Shown: in pieces, positions 9,065 through 17,772 of the stretch
How the letters are laid out: every line of letters starts with the position of its first letter
Position numbering within the stretch: the stretch's first letter is position 1
Source of the DNA: Jilunia laotingensis
GTDB lineage: Bacteria; Bacteroidota; Bacteroidia; Bacteroidales; Bacteroidaceae
Length of the DNA: 64,000 bases
Reading direction: 5' to 3'
Assembly: GCF_014385165.1 (NCBI RefSeq)
Contig: NZ_JACRTF010000001.1
Span: 682,001-746,000 of the forward strand
Position numbers and translations under genes: made by a program
The notes under the pieces: model-generated
The model's database searches: none
The model's input: only the letters and a program-made list of their open reading frames with translations
What the model was told of the DNA's origin: nothing

Positions 9065-10618
9065 TTATATTTCATCCGGCCACGGACAGGGTTTATTAGT
9101 CAATTTGAAACTCGGACGCTGTGCGCCTGTTGCACGCAAATAATTGCCTAATTGTTTTGAAAGGTGTGTTACAATCTCCGGATTCTGGTCAGCAACGTTA
9201 TTTTTCTCACCGATATCATCAGGGATATTAAACAGCTCTTTCTTTCCCGTTTCATAATAGTAAACCAGTTTCCAATCGTCTTGACGGATCGCACAATCCA
9301 AATTTATACCAGGTCCGTCATTTCCCCAGATATTAGGAAAGTTCCAGACCAAAGTACGGCCTTTGGATGGATCTCCCATACCTTTCAGTAACGGCATAAA
9401 ACTTATCCCATCTACCGGACTCACCGTTTTATAGTTTTTGATTCCGGCTATCTCGAGTATGGTAGGATAAAAATCCTCAATCATGAGATATTTATCACAA
9501 CGGGTATCAGCGGCAACGACACCGGGCCAACTGACAATCATCGGTTCACGAATTCCGCCTTCATACAAAGAGCCCTTTCCACTGTTCAAAGGATAGTTTT
9601 GCGTATGTGGCGTGCCATCACGCCATGCAGGTTCTGCTGCCAATCCCCCATTATCACTCATAAAAAGAATGACTGTATTATCGGCTTCACCATTCTTCTC
9701 CACCCAGTCCATCAAGTCGCCCAAACTCTTGTCCATGCCTTCGATCAAGGAAGCATAAGCTGCTTCTTTGTCACTCAATCCCTTTCTGACATATTTTGGA
9801 TAAAAGCGCATGTCTTTATCAACCGGTACATGGATGGCATAATGCGCCATATATAAATAGAAGGGTTGGTTGTATTTCTTTGCCCTATCCAATGCTTTGA
9901 TGGCTTCCTGCGTCAAAGCTTCCGTAGCAAACACACCGGTTCCCCAATAATTCTCCAAACCGGGAATAGCCATTAATGAATAAGGTTTGCCATCTCTTGA
10001 ATGCCCATAGTTCTTTTCACTGAGATAAGTCGCCAACCCTCCGGCTGCGTGTCCGGCTATATTGACTTCAAAACCCCAATGAGTAGGATTCTCACCGGGA
10101 GTATCTATAGATCCGAAATGAGCTTTGCCGCAGTGAATGGTGTGGTATCCGTTCTGTTTCAATAGTTCGACAAAAGAAGTGCCGACAAATGTATTAGGAG
10201 TACCCGGTACTTGGCTCACACCATTATAATTCCAGTCAGGTACTTGTATGGTCTCACTGCTACGATCCGTAGCCTTATCTCTTTCCAATGTCCAATTGGT
10301 CACCCGATGGCGGCAAGCATTGGCACCTGTAATCAGACTGCATCGGGTAGCGGAGCTGATGTTACAGGCATATGCTTGCGTAAACATCATTCCTTTCTTT
10401 GCCAAACGCTCCATATTGGGAGTTTCATAAACCTCATTATAATGAGTTTCCTGCGTCCAAAAAGGTAAGGAAGTATCTTGCCATCCCATATCGTCCACAA
10501 GAAAAAGGATAATATTAGGCTGCCTGCTTACCCGTTCTAAAGAATTCTGCTTTTGCGCATTGCCATTTGCGATGGTTAGTGATGCCAAAGTAACACTAAA
10601 AAGGATTTGCTTATTCAT
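9065..10618 (-). CDS. Secreted arylsulfatase-type S1 sulfatase (serine-type)
   Basis: 517 residues with a signal peptide (MNKQILFSVTLASLTIANGNAQ). The alkaline-phosphatase-like fold is shown by the metal-binding VDDMGW (Asp42, Asp43) and by MSDNGG further on. The maturation motif S88-S-A-T-R92 fits (C/S)-x-(A/P)-x-R, so Ser88 should be converted to formylglycine by an anaerobic sulfatase-maturating enzyme, which is not encoded in this window. It removes sulfate from a glycan in the periplasm; the exact subfamily and linkage cannot be told. It is 39 bp downstream of the GH29 fucosidase in the same operon, pointing to sulfated, fucosylated host or dietary glycans. Confidence 0.9.
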   Translation of the reverse strand: MNKQILFSVTLASLTIANGNAQKQNSLERVSRQPNIILFLVDDMGWQDTSLPFWTQETHYNEVYETPNMERLAKKGMMFTQAYACNISSATRCSLITGANACRHRVTNWTLERDKATDRSSETIQVPDWNYNGVSQVPGTPNTFVGTSFVELLKQNGYHTIHCGKAHFGSIDTPGENPTHWGFEVNIAGHAAGGLATYLSEKNYGHSRDGKPYSLMAIPGLENYWGTGVFATEALTQEAIKALDRAKKYNQPFYLYMAHYAIHVPVDKDMRFYPKYVRKGLSDKEAAYASLIEGMDKSLGDLMDWVEKNGEADNTVILFMSDNGGLAAEPAWRDGTPHTQNYPLNSGKGSLYEGGIREPMIVSWPGVVAADTRCDKYLMIEDFYPTILEIAGIKNYKTVSPVDGISFMPLLKGMGDPSKGRTLVWNFPNIWGNDGPGINLDCAIRQDDWKLVYYYETGKKELFNIPDDIGEKNNVADQNPEIVTHLSKQLGNYLRATGAQRPSFKLTNKPCPWPDEI

Positions 10619-10657
10619 GGTATATTATAGTGTAAAAAGAATTATTTCAATTGCTGT

Positions 10658-12040
10658 TTATTGTGAAACAAAATATGCGCTGAAGATTATGATATCCGGT
10701 GTTGCAGCTACTTCTGTCAAAGTTAGCCGCAGTTCGGTAGCCTGCACTGGTGCAAACTTAGCGATTCGCTTGTGCCCGACCGATTCACCGCTGCACACTT
10801 GCCGCCACTTTCCATCGACCTTTGCTTCTATTTTATATTTACGGATGCGCTCTCCATAACAGATGTTTTCTTGAATAATACAATAGTTTACCGGCTGTCT
10901 TTTCCCTAAACGGAGATTGAGAACCTTTTTATTTCCGTTGACAGTTGCAATGGGAGTGGAAAAACGGTGATTAATTTCATCTCCCATCTCCTTTAATCTC
11001 TGAACGTCACCTGTAGGAATCAATCCTGTCGTGTCAGGAGTTAGTCCTAATACAAGAGTCGCGTTTCGCCCAACCGATTTCTCATATTTATCCATCAATT
11101 CATCCAAAGGATAGACATTGTTTTCGTCATCCGGTTCCCAAAACCATTCATGTCTGCCGTTCGCTCCGCGAAGAGGAGTATCCGCCATAGCGGGAACCCA
11201 GTATTTTCCATCCTTATCACCATGCTTTAACAAAAACAGTTGTTTCTCACTGGATTCTAGGCTTTTATTATGCGAAGAGAGTGTAGGAAAGGTAGACCAA
11301 CACGGGTATTCTACCGTTCCCGTTTCTGAACCTCCCCAACGAATATCGGCACGGTCCACATTATGATAAAACAAACAATTTGGTTGATAACGGTTCACGA
11401 TAGGCTCTACGTCAGGTCCTTCCCCACGCGGATCATCGGCACCACCGTCAAACCAGATCATAAATAAATCACCATAACGGGTACACAATTCTGTCACCAT
11501 CTTCTCACAAAGTCTCTTGTACCAAGCTTGTCTGTTTTGTGCAAAATCGCCTTCACCTTCTGCTTTAAAATTATGAATACCTAATAGAGAATTCCAACGA
11601 ATACCTATATAAATTCCTGGTTGGATGCCATATTTCCTGCAAGAGTTCACAAAGTCACGTACTATATCCCCTTTTCCATCACGCCATTTTACAGCTTTCA
11701 GGCAATACGGATTGACATCGCTCTGCCACAAGCCAAATCCGGTCTCATGAGTAGCAGTAAGTATGGCAAACCTGCATCCGGCAGCCTTAGCCGCCAGTAC
11801 CCATTGATCGGTATTCAGCTCTGTGGGATTAAAGATATTATAATCTTCCATAGGATTAATCCTGTTGTTGCCTTGCCCATACCGTATGCCGTCGAACACA
11901 TGTAAATCATAATGGAACACAGCACCCATCTCAGCTTCATGCCATTTCAGTTGATGAGGCTTCGGAATAGTAATTTCTTGTGCCTGAAGAAATACTATGA
12001 CGAGATTCAGTAACACAAGCGCAGAAAAGTACTTTTTCAT
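10658..12040 (-). CDS. GH29 alpha-L-fucosidase
   Basis: 460 residues with a signal peptide (to FLQAQ). The GH29 barrel is recognised from ATHETGFGLWQSDVNPY at about 96-112, the region of the usual KHHDGF motif, and from LFMIWFDGGADD at 192-203. Asp198 is the predicted nucleophile. The C-terminal about 110 residues form a beta-rich accessory domain. It cleaves terminal alpha-fucose in the periplasm; the linkage is not deducible. First gene of a two-gene operon with the sulfatase. The divergent propeller-AraC regulator is a likely controller, but no SusC/SusD pair is present. Confidence 0.9.
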   Translation of the reverse strand: MKKYFSALVLLNLVIVFLQAQEITIPKPHQLKWHEAEMGAVFHYDLHVFDGIRYGQGNNRINPMEDYNIFNPTELNTDQWVLAAKAAGCRFAILTATHETGFGLWQSDVNPYCLKAVKWRDGKGDIVRDFVNSCRKYGIQPGIYIGIRWNSLLGIHNFKAEGEGDFAQNRQAWYKRLCEKMVTELCTRYGDLFMIWFDGGADDPRGEGPDVEPIVNRYQPNCLFYHNVDRADIRWGGSETGTVEYPCWSTFPTLSSHNKSLESSEKQLFLLKHGDKDGKYWVPAMADTPLRGANGRHEWFWEPDDENNVYPLDELMDKYEKSVGRNATLVLGLTPDTTGLIPTGDVQRLKEMGDEINHRFSTPIATVNGNKKVLNLRLGKRQPVNYCIIQENICYGERIRKYKIEAKVDGKWRQVCSGESVGHKRIAKFAPVQATELRLTLTEVAATPDIIIFSAYFVSQ

Positions 12041-12155
12041 GTTTTATAATTAATTTATCAGGTTTATATGCTATCAAAAACAATAGGTAAACGGATCATC
12101 AATCTTCACTAGTTTAAACGATTAGGATTTCTTTCTTATTCTTTTGAAACTGGGA

Positions 12156-12185
12156 CAAAAGTAGAGAATTAGATGCTTTTACAAC
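12156..12185 (-). promoter_or_regulatory. Promoter of the fucosidase-sulfatase operon
   Basis: On the minus strand GTTG (12182-12185), 18 bases, then TACTTTTG (12156-12163). The -7 box is a full match to TAnnTTTG; the -33 box is 3 of 4 and one base short in spacing. It leaves a leader of about 110 bases before the fucosidase ATG, in the divergent gap with the regulator. Confidence 0.5.
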
Positions 12186-12297
12186 ATACATATTCCTCTC
12201 AATCGATATACATATTTAATTCAAAACCCGTTATTTTAGAGTTATACTTGCCTTTTACTTATTTATTTCGTTTATTTGTATTCAAAACAATACTGTG

Positions 12298-15225
12298 ATG
12301 AACCGAATCCGACTATTCTTTTGGACCATACTGTTACCATTGATCAATAGTTATGCTTTTCCTGATTATGACATGACACTATTGACTATGCAAAATGGAT
12401 TATCGGACAACACAGTAACTTGCATATATAAAGATGCTGATAATTTCATGTGGTTCGGTACCGACAACGGGTTGAACCGATACGATGGAAAGACAATCAG
12501 AAACTTTAGTAATAGTTCTTCCCATATGCGAATCTCGGAGATTAAAGAAATCTCAGATTCTTATCTGGCAATCCTATCAGATGGAAAACTTCAATGTTTC
12601 GACCGTAAAAGGGAATGTTTTATACCCATAAGCCATACATCTGACCACTCTGCCGTACAAATTTCTCATCTATTAACGGACTCTTCTTCCCAAATATGGG
12701 GGATAACGGGCAAAAGAATGATCTTATACCAATATCAGGAAATAAAAAATCGGGAAAATGAAGTAACAGAAATCCAATTAAGTGTCCTCAGACAAAAAGA
12801 ATTCTTCCTAAATAATGATCAAGAAGCATTGGCTGACTTCTGTTACATCGGCAGTCTGAAAAAAGCAGGACTGATAACGAACCGTGGACGCTTGATTCTG
12901 ATTCCCCTCCACTCTCTTGAAACGGATGAAATTATCAATCTGACAGATGATCTTTCTTTTTTAGAGATTACTTCCGTATATACGGACAAATATTCCTTAT
13001 GGGTCACAACAATCGCCAAAGGCATATACCGCATTCATTTTCCAAACCGGGAAATTGAACACATCACCTACCAAGACAATCCGGAAAAACAACAATTGTC
13101 ACATACCGATGTATATCAAATAACCCCTATCAATGAAACACAATATATAGCTGCAACTTGGAGTGGATATACCCTACTGACTTGTGATAAAGACACCCAC
13201 AGGATATGCAAAACCAATATATATAAAACTCTTTCTCACACCTACCGAAACATAGAGACCCGGATGTTATCGGCTTATTACGATCGGCACCATCAACTTT
13301 GGTTAGGTACTAACGGAGGAGGTGTGATACATATGGATTTGCAAACACAACCGTATCGACAATTCTATCAGAAAAGACATAATGAAATCTGTGGTATCAC
13401 AATCGATAACGAACAATACATTTGGTTGGCAACCTACCATCAAGGCATCATGAAAAGTATAACACCTTTCAATGATTACTCTGTACCGGATTTCCATCCG
13501 ACAGGTCCGGATGATGTACGTTCAAAGAAAACGGTGCTTTGTACGGTCAAAGAAACCAACGGAACGCTATGGTTCGGTAATCATGACGGAACCATAACCT
13601 CTTATCATCCTGACACCCGGAAATTCCAAATTCATACGATCGAAGACGGAGAAAACAACCTGAATTCTCCTGTTTGGACTTTATTCATTGATTCTATGCA
13701 GCGAATGTGGGTAGGAACAGAAAAAGGCCTGTTTCTCTATACGCTCCAAACAGGTAAATTCAGGCGTTTGCATATAGAAGAGTCTTTGAAGAACGAAATA
13801 ACAAAAGGGCTGCTAATACGAGCTATTACCGGTATGGCTAACGGAGATATCTGGTTGGGAACCAGCAATGCGGGGATTTGCCGGGTAATACTCTCTCCTG
13901 ATGGAAATATATCTTCTGTCCGCAACGGTTATGAAGCGGATGCAAAAATCGCCCCTCAATCCGTACGTTCTTTGGCAGCATCGTCCGATGGCAATCTTTA
14001 TATAGGATATATGGACGGCTTTGCAGTTTTAACTCCTGACTCCGACCGGATTTCAAACTTTTATACAACATACAACGGTCTGCCCAATAATTATATAGGT
14101 GCGATCACCGAAGATGAAAAAGGCAGGATATGGCTCGGAAGTAACTCAGGGATTTCTCTTTATAACCGTAATCAGCACCTGTTCTACAATTATTATTTTA
14201 CCGGAAGTAACCGTTCCGTCCTATCATACAAAAACCTTTTGTTGTGGGGGAATAACCGAAGCCTGACTTATTTTGAGCCTGACAACCTTAGTCGATCGAC
14301 TACAAATGAACAGGTGCTAATTACCGGAATGGAAGTCGAAAATAGAACAGTTCCTATAAACAAACAGATTCACGGACAAATCATCCTGAAAAGGAGCATT
14401 ACCTATACCGATTCACTGGTACTAAACTATACTAACAGGGAATTTACTCTCACTTTCAATAATTTATCATACATCCCGGAACTACAAAAATACACGTACC
14501 ACCTCCTGCCTGTTCAAGAAGAGTGGCTGGTTGCAGAGGAAGATGCCAAAGCAACTTATAGCAATCTGCCCGAAGGAGACTATCTATTTGAAGTGAAAAG
14601 TATATTCCCCGACGGACATAGCGGCAAGGCGACTTCACTGAAAATAAAAATACTCCCACATTGGAGTCATACACCTCTTTTTCGACTATCCTTTTTATTA
14701 GGCCTAATAGGATTATCGGCATACGGATTTCGATTGCTTCTAAAACGCAAAAAGCGTAAAGAAGAGGAAATGCGGATAAAACAGGAACTGCTCACTGTTA
14801 ACGAACAACACGAACGGCTGAAACATATCTATAACGCCACATTGATGACTAAAGAAGAAACCGCGGATGAAGAAAAAAACAATCCGTTCATGCAACAAGT
14901 CATTCATGTAATCGAAACGAATATTCCAGATGAGAACTTCAATGTAAAAGCACTGGCAAAAGAGTTGAACATGAGTCAGCCTACCTTATACAGACGCATG
15001 AAACAATGTGGTGAACTAACGGTGATCGACCTTATCCAAAGTGTACGCATCAATAAAGCAGCTGCCCTACTTATGGAAAACCGGTATTCTATCCAAGAGA
15101 TTTCCGCAATGGTGGGTTATAGCGATGCACGTACCCTCAGAAAACACTTTACAGAGCAGTTCGGGATTCCCCCTTCCAAATATGCTGAAAAGAAACAGAA
15201 TGCAAAAACGGACTACCTTCTTTAA
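12298..15225 (+). CDS. Kinase-less membrane regulator: periplasmic beta-propeller, Y_Y_Y domain, TM helix, AraC HTH
   Basis: 975 residues from ATG 12298 (a GTG lies just before it). A signal peptide precedes many Reg_prop repeats (FMWFGTDNGLNRYDG, LWLGTNGG, MWVGTEKGLFLY, IWLGSNSGISLYN) that build a periplasmic propeller. A Y_Y_Y domain follows (about 710-790), then a TM helix (FRLSFLLGLIGLSAYGF), a charged linker and an AraC-type HTH in the last 100 residues. Hybrid two-component systems of Bacteroides have the same sensor but add histidine kinase and receiver domains, both absent here. Signal should thus pass straight from periplasm to DNA-binding domain. Divergent from the fucosidase-sulfatase operon, its probable target. 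Confidence 0.9.
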   Translation: MNRIRLFFWTILLPLINSYAFPDYDMTLLTMQNGLSDNTVTCIYKDADNFMWFGTDNGLNRYDGKTIRNFSNSSSHMRISEIKEISDSYLAILSDGKLQCFDRKRECFIPISHTSDHSAVQISHLLTDSSSQIWGITGKRMILYQYQEIKNRENEVTEIQLSVLRQKEFFLNNDQEALADFCYIGSLKKAGLITNRGRLILIPLHSLETDEIINLTDDLSFLEITSVYTDKYSLWVTTIAKGIYRIHFPNREIEHITYQDNPEKQQLSHTDVYQITPINETQYIAATWSGYTLLTCDKDTHRICKTNIYKTLSHTYRNIETRMLSAYYDRHHQLWLGTNGGGVIHMDLQTQPYRQFYQKRHNEICGITIDNEQYIWLATYHQGIMKSITPFNDYSVPDFHPTGPDDVRSKKTVLCTVKETNGTLWFGNHDGTITSYHPDTRKFQIHTIEDGENNLNSPVWTLFIDSMQRMWVGTEKGLFLYTLQTGKFRRLHIEESLKNEITKGLLIRAITGMANGDIWLGTSNAGICRVILSPDGNISSVRNGYEADAKIAPQSVRSLAASSDGNLYIGYMDGFAVLTPDSDRISNFYTTYNGLPNNYIGAITEDEKGRIWLGSNSGISLYNRNQHLFYNYYFTGSNRSVLSYKNLLLWGNNRSLTYFEPDNLSRSTTNEQVLITGMEVENRTVPINKQIHGQIILKRSITYTDSLVLNYTNREFTLTFNNLSYIPELQKYTYHLLPVQEEWLVAEEDAKATYSNLPEGDYLFEVKSIFPDGHSGKATSLKIKILPHWSHTPLFRLSFLLGLIGLSAYGFRLLLKRKKRKEEEMRIKQELLTVNEQHERLKHIYNATLMTKEETADEEKNNPFMQQVIHVIETNIPDENFNVKALAKELNMSQPTLYRRMKQCGELTVIDLIQSVRINKAAALLMENRYSIQEISAMVGYSDARTLRKHFTEQFGIPPSKYAEKKQNAKTDYLL

Positions 15226-15255
15226 ATACATAGAGATAGTCCGTTATCTTTTTGG
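15207..15255. terminator. Terminator at the regulator/aspC convergent junction
   Basis: AACGGACTA (15207-15215) pairs with TAGTCCGTT (15237-15245), followed by ATCTTTTT. The 5' arm lies inside the last codons of the regulator gene. It can also serve the convergent aspC transcript. Confidence 0.65.
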
Positions 15256-15269
15256 GAAAATATTATTCC

Positions 15270-16463
15270 TTATTTTAGCTTCGCCAATGCCTCCTTGATA
15301 CGGTGAATAGCCTCAACAATATTTTCATCACTGGTTGCATAACTCATGCGGATGCATTCAGGAGCACCGAAAGAAGTACCACCGACACAAGCTACGTGGG
15401 CTACTTCCAACAGATACATAGCCAAATCATCCGAATTAGTAATTCTACGTTCACCATCCGATTTACCGAAGAAAGAATCACATTTCGGGAACAGATAGAA
15501 AGCACCCTGAGGCACATTTACTTCAAAGCCCGGTACTTCTTTCGCCAATTTCACAATCAGATCACGACGACGCTCGAAAGCCTTGCGCATCTCTTCAACC
15601 GGTGCTTGTGAACCCGTATAGGCAGCTTCGGCAGCTTTCTGAGATACCGAACAAGGTCCGGAAGTGTACTGTCCCTGAAGTTTATTACAAGCTTTTACAA
15701 GCCATTCCGGTCCGGCAATAAAGCCGATTCTCCAGCCTGTCATTGCATAAGCTTTTGAAACCCCGTTTACAATAACCGTGCGTTCTTTCATCTCGGGGAA
15801 CTGCGCTATGCTCTGATGCTTACCAATATAATTGATATGCTCGTAAATCTCATCAGCAATCACAACTACCTGCGGATGTTTAGCCAATACGGCTACAAGT
15901 CCGGCAAGTTCTTCATGAGTATAAACCGAACCGGTAGGATTAGAGGGTGAACAGAGAATCAGTGCTTTCGTTTTCGGTGTAATAGCAGCTTCCAACTGTG
16001 CAGGAGTAATTTTAAAATCCTGTTCGATACCGGCAGGAATAATTACCGGAGTCCCCTCAGCCAGCTTTACCATTTCCGGGTAACTTACCCAATAAGGAGC
16101 AGGTACGATCACTTCATCTCCTGGATTAACCAAGACAAGTACCGCATTACAAACCGACTGTTTGGCACCGTTGGCACACGAAATCTGAGCGGCTGTATAT
16201 TCCAGACCATTCTCTTTCTTCAGTTTCTCTACGATCGCATTGCGCAACGCTGGATAGCCCGGAACCGGTGAGTAACGTGAGAAGTTGTCGTCTATTGCCT
16301 TCTTCGCAGCTTCTTTGATGTGATCGGGTGTATTAAAGTCGGGTTCTCCGACACTTAAATTAATTACATCGACGCCTTGCGCTTTAAGTTCGTTACTTTT
16401 CTGCGACATGGCTAACGTTGCCGAAGGCGACAAGCTGTTCAAACGGTCTGATAACTGATTCAT
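15270..16463 (-). CDS. aspC: Pyridoxal-phosphate aspartate aminotransferase (class I)
   Basis: 397 residues, fold-type I aminotransferase. The PLP lysine is Lys237 in VSKAYAMTGWRIGF; Asp204 (ADEIYE) would bind the pyridine nitrogen, and SPSNPTGS carries the conserved Asn. It interconverts aspartate and 2-oxoglutarate with oxaloacetate and glutamate in the cytosol, feeding aspartate-family amino acids. The Igamma-type sequence is close to thermophile/Bacillus AspB, so prephenate or other side activities are possible. Stands alone; 82 bp separate it from ribBA. The symbol is by function. Confidence 0.9.
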   Translation of the reverse strand: MNQLSDRLNSLSPSATLAMSQKSNELKAQGVDVINLSVGEPDFNTPDHIKEAAKKAIDDNFSRYSPVPGYPALRNAIVEKLKKENGLEYTAAQISCANGAKQSVCNAVLVLVNPGDEVIVPAPYWVSYPEMVKLAEGTPVIIPAGIEQDFKITPAQLEAAITPKTKALILCSPSNPTGSVYTHEELAGLVAVLAKHPQVVVIADEIYEHINYIGKHQSIAQFPEMKERTVIVNGVSKAYAMTGWRIGFIAGPEWLVKACNKLQGQYTSGPCSVSQKAAEAAYTGSQAPVEEMRKAFERRRDLIVKLAKEVPGFEVNVPQGAFYLFPKCDSFFGKSDGERRITNSDDLAMYLLEVAHVACVGGTSFGAPECIRMSYATSDENIVEAIHRIKEALAKLK

Positions 16464-16545
16464 TTTGTATCTATTTTATGGTTGTTGAATGAAATTCGCT
16501 GCAAAATAAGCTATAAAATCCGACATATGAAAGCAAATCGGCTTT

Positions 16546-17760
16546 TTACTTGTTAAAATGCAGCGTATGCCCCATTCGTTCCTTCTTGGTTTTCAGATAG
16601 CGTTCGTTGTAAGGATTAGGCACTGTTTCAATGCCGACATTTTCTACAATTTCTAACCCATAAGCTTCCAGACCGACACGTTTAACAGGGTTATTAGTCA
16701 TCAAACGCATTTTATGTATGCCCAATTCACGCAAGATTTGCGCACCTACACCATAATCCCGTTCGTCAGCCAAATGTCCCAGACATATGTTAGCATCTAC
16801 AGTATCCATGCCATCTTCCTGCAATTTATAAGCCTTCATCTTTTCCATCAAGCCGATACCTCGTCCCTCCTGGTTAAGATAAACAATCACTCCTTTTCCC
16901 TCTTTTTCGATCATCTCCATCGATTTGCGAAGTTGTTCACCGCAATCACAACGCTTAGATCCCAAAATATCTCCTGTTGCACAAGAAGAATGTACACGAA
17001 CCAGTACCGGTTCATTCTCATCCCAAGTACCTTTGAATAGAGCCATATGTTCCAGGCCGTTCGATTTCTGGCGGAAAGGAATCAGACGGAAATCACCGCA
17101 CACAGTAGGCATATTTACTTCCACTCCCTTTTCTACAATTGACTCTTGCTTTAGTCTATAGGCAATCAGGTCATTGATGGAAATTAGTTTCAGATTGTGT
17201 TCATCTGCCATTTTACGAAGTTCGGGCAAACGAGCCATCGTGCCGTCTTCACTCATAATTTCCATTAATGCTCCCGCAGGATAAAGTCCGGCAAGACGTG
17301 CCATATCAATGGTGGCTTCCGTATGCCCGGCACGGCGAAGTACTCCTTTTTCCTGTGCATAGAGAGGATTGATATGTCCCGGGCGACCAAAAGTAGCAGG
17401 CGTAGAAGCAGGATCGGCCAATGCAAGAATAGTCGCAGCGCGGTCGGAAGCGGAAACACCGGTAGTACAACCTTCCAGCTTATCGATTGTCACGGTGAAC
17501 GGTGTGCCCAATACCGATGTATTGTCACTCACCTGATGAGGCAAGTCCAGTTCTTTACAACGTGAAACTGTGACCGGCGCACATAATACACCACGTGCAT
17601 GTTTCAACATGAAATTAACTTTCTCGGGAGTTATCTTTTCAGCAGCAATAATCAGATCCCCTTCATTTTCACGGTCTTCATCATCTACTACAATAACAAA
17701 CTTACCTTCTTTAAAATCGGCAATCGCATCTTCGATTCGATCCAATCTGATTCTTTCCAT
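16546..17760 (-). CDS. ribBA: Bifunctional 3,4-dihydroxy-2-butanone-4-phosphate synthase / GTP cyclohydrolase II
   Basis: 404 residues in two domains. Residues 1-200 are RibB ([20 protein letters not shown], with the acidic metal site). Residues about 205-400 are RibA, with the zinc cysteines in [20 protein letters not shown] and the arginine finger region EGRGIGL. It makes both precursors of riboflavin from ribulose 5-phosphate and GTP. Key residues of both halves appear intact. It follows the LptF/LptG-type permease gene by 12 bp and should be co-transcribed with it. No FMN riboswitch is seen in the short gap. Confidence 0.96.
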   Translation of the reverse strand: MERIRLDRIEDAIADFKEGKFVIVVDDEDRENEGDLIIAAEKITPEKVNFMLKHARGVLCAPVTVSRCKELDLPHQVSDNTSVLGTPFTVTIDKLEGCTTGVSASDRAATILALADPASTPATFGRPGHINPLYAQEKGVLRRAGHTEATIDMARLAGLYPAGALMEIMSEDGTMARLPELRKMADEHNLKLISINDLIAYRLKQESIVEKGVEVNMPTVCGDFRLIPFRQKSNGLEHMALFKGTWDENEPVLVRVHSSCATGDILGSKRCDCGEQLRKSMEMIEKEGKGVIVYLNQEGRGIGLMEKMKAYKLQEDGMDTVDANICLGHLADERDYGVGAQILRELGIHKMRLMTNNPVKRVGLEAYGLEIVENVGIETVPNPYNERYLKTKKERMGHTLHFNK

Positions 17761-17772
17761 ATCTTTATCTAT

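Noticed and set aside
16464..16545. FMN riboswitch or conserved leader near ribBA/aspC
   Set aside because: The gap is only 82 bp on the 3' side of ribBA, and the 12-bp gap upstream of ribBA cannot hold a riboswitch.
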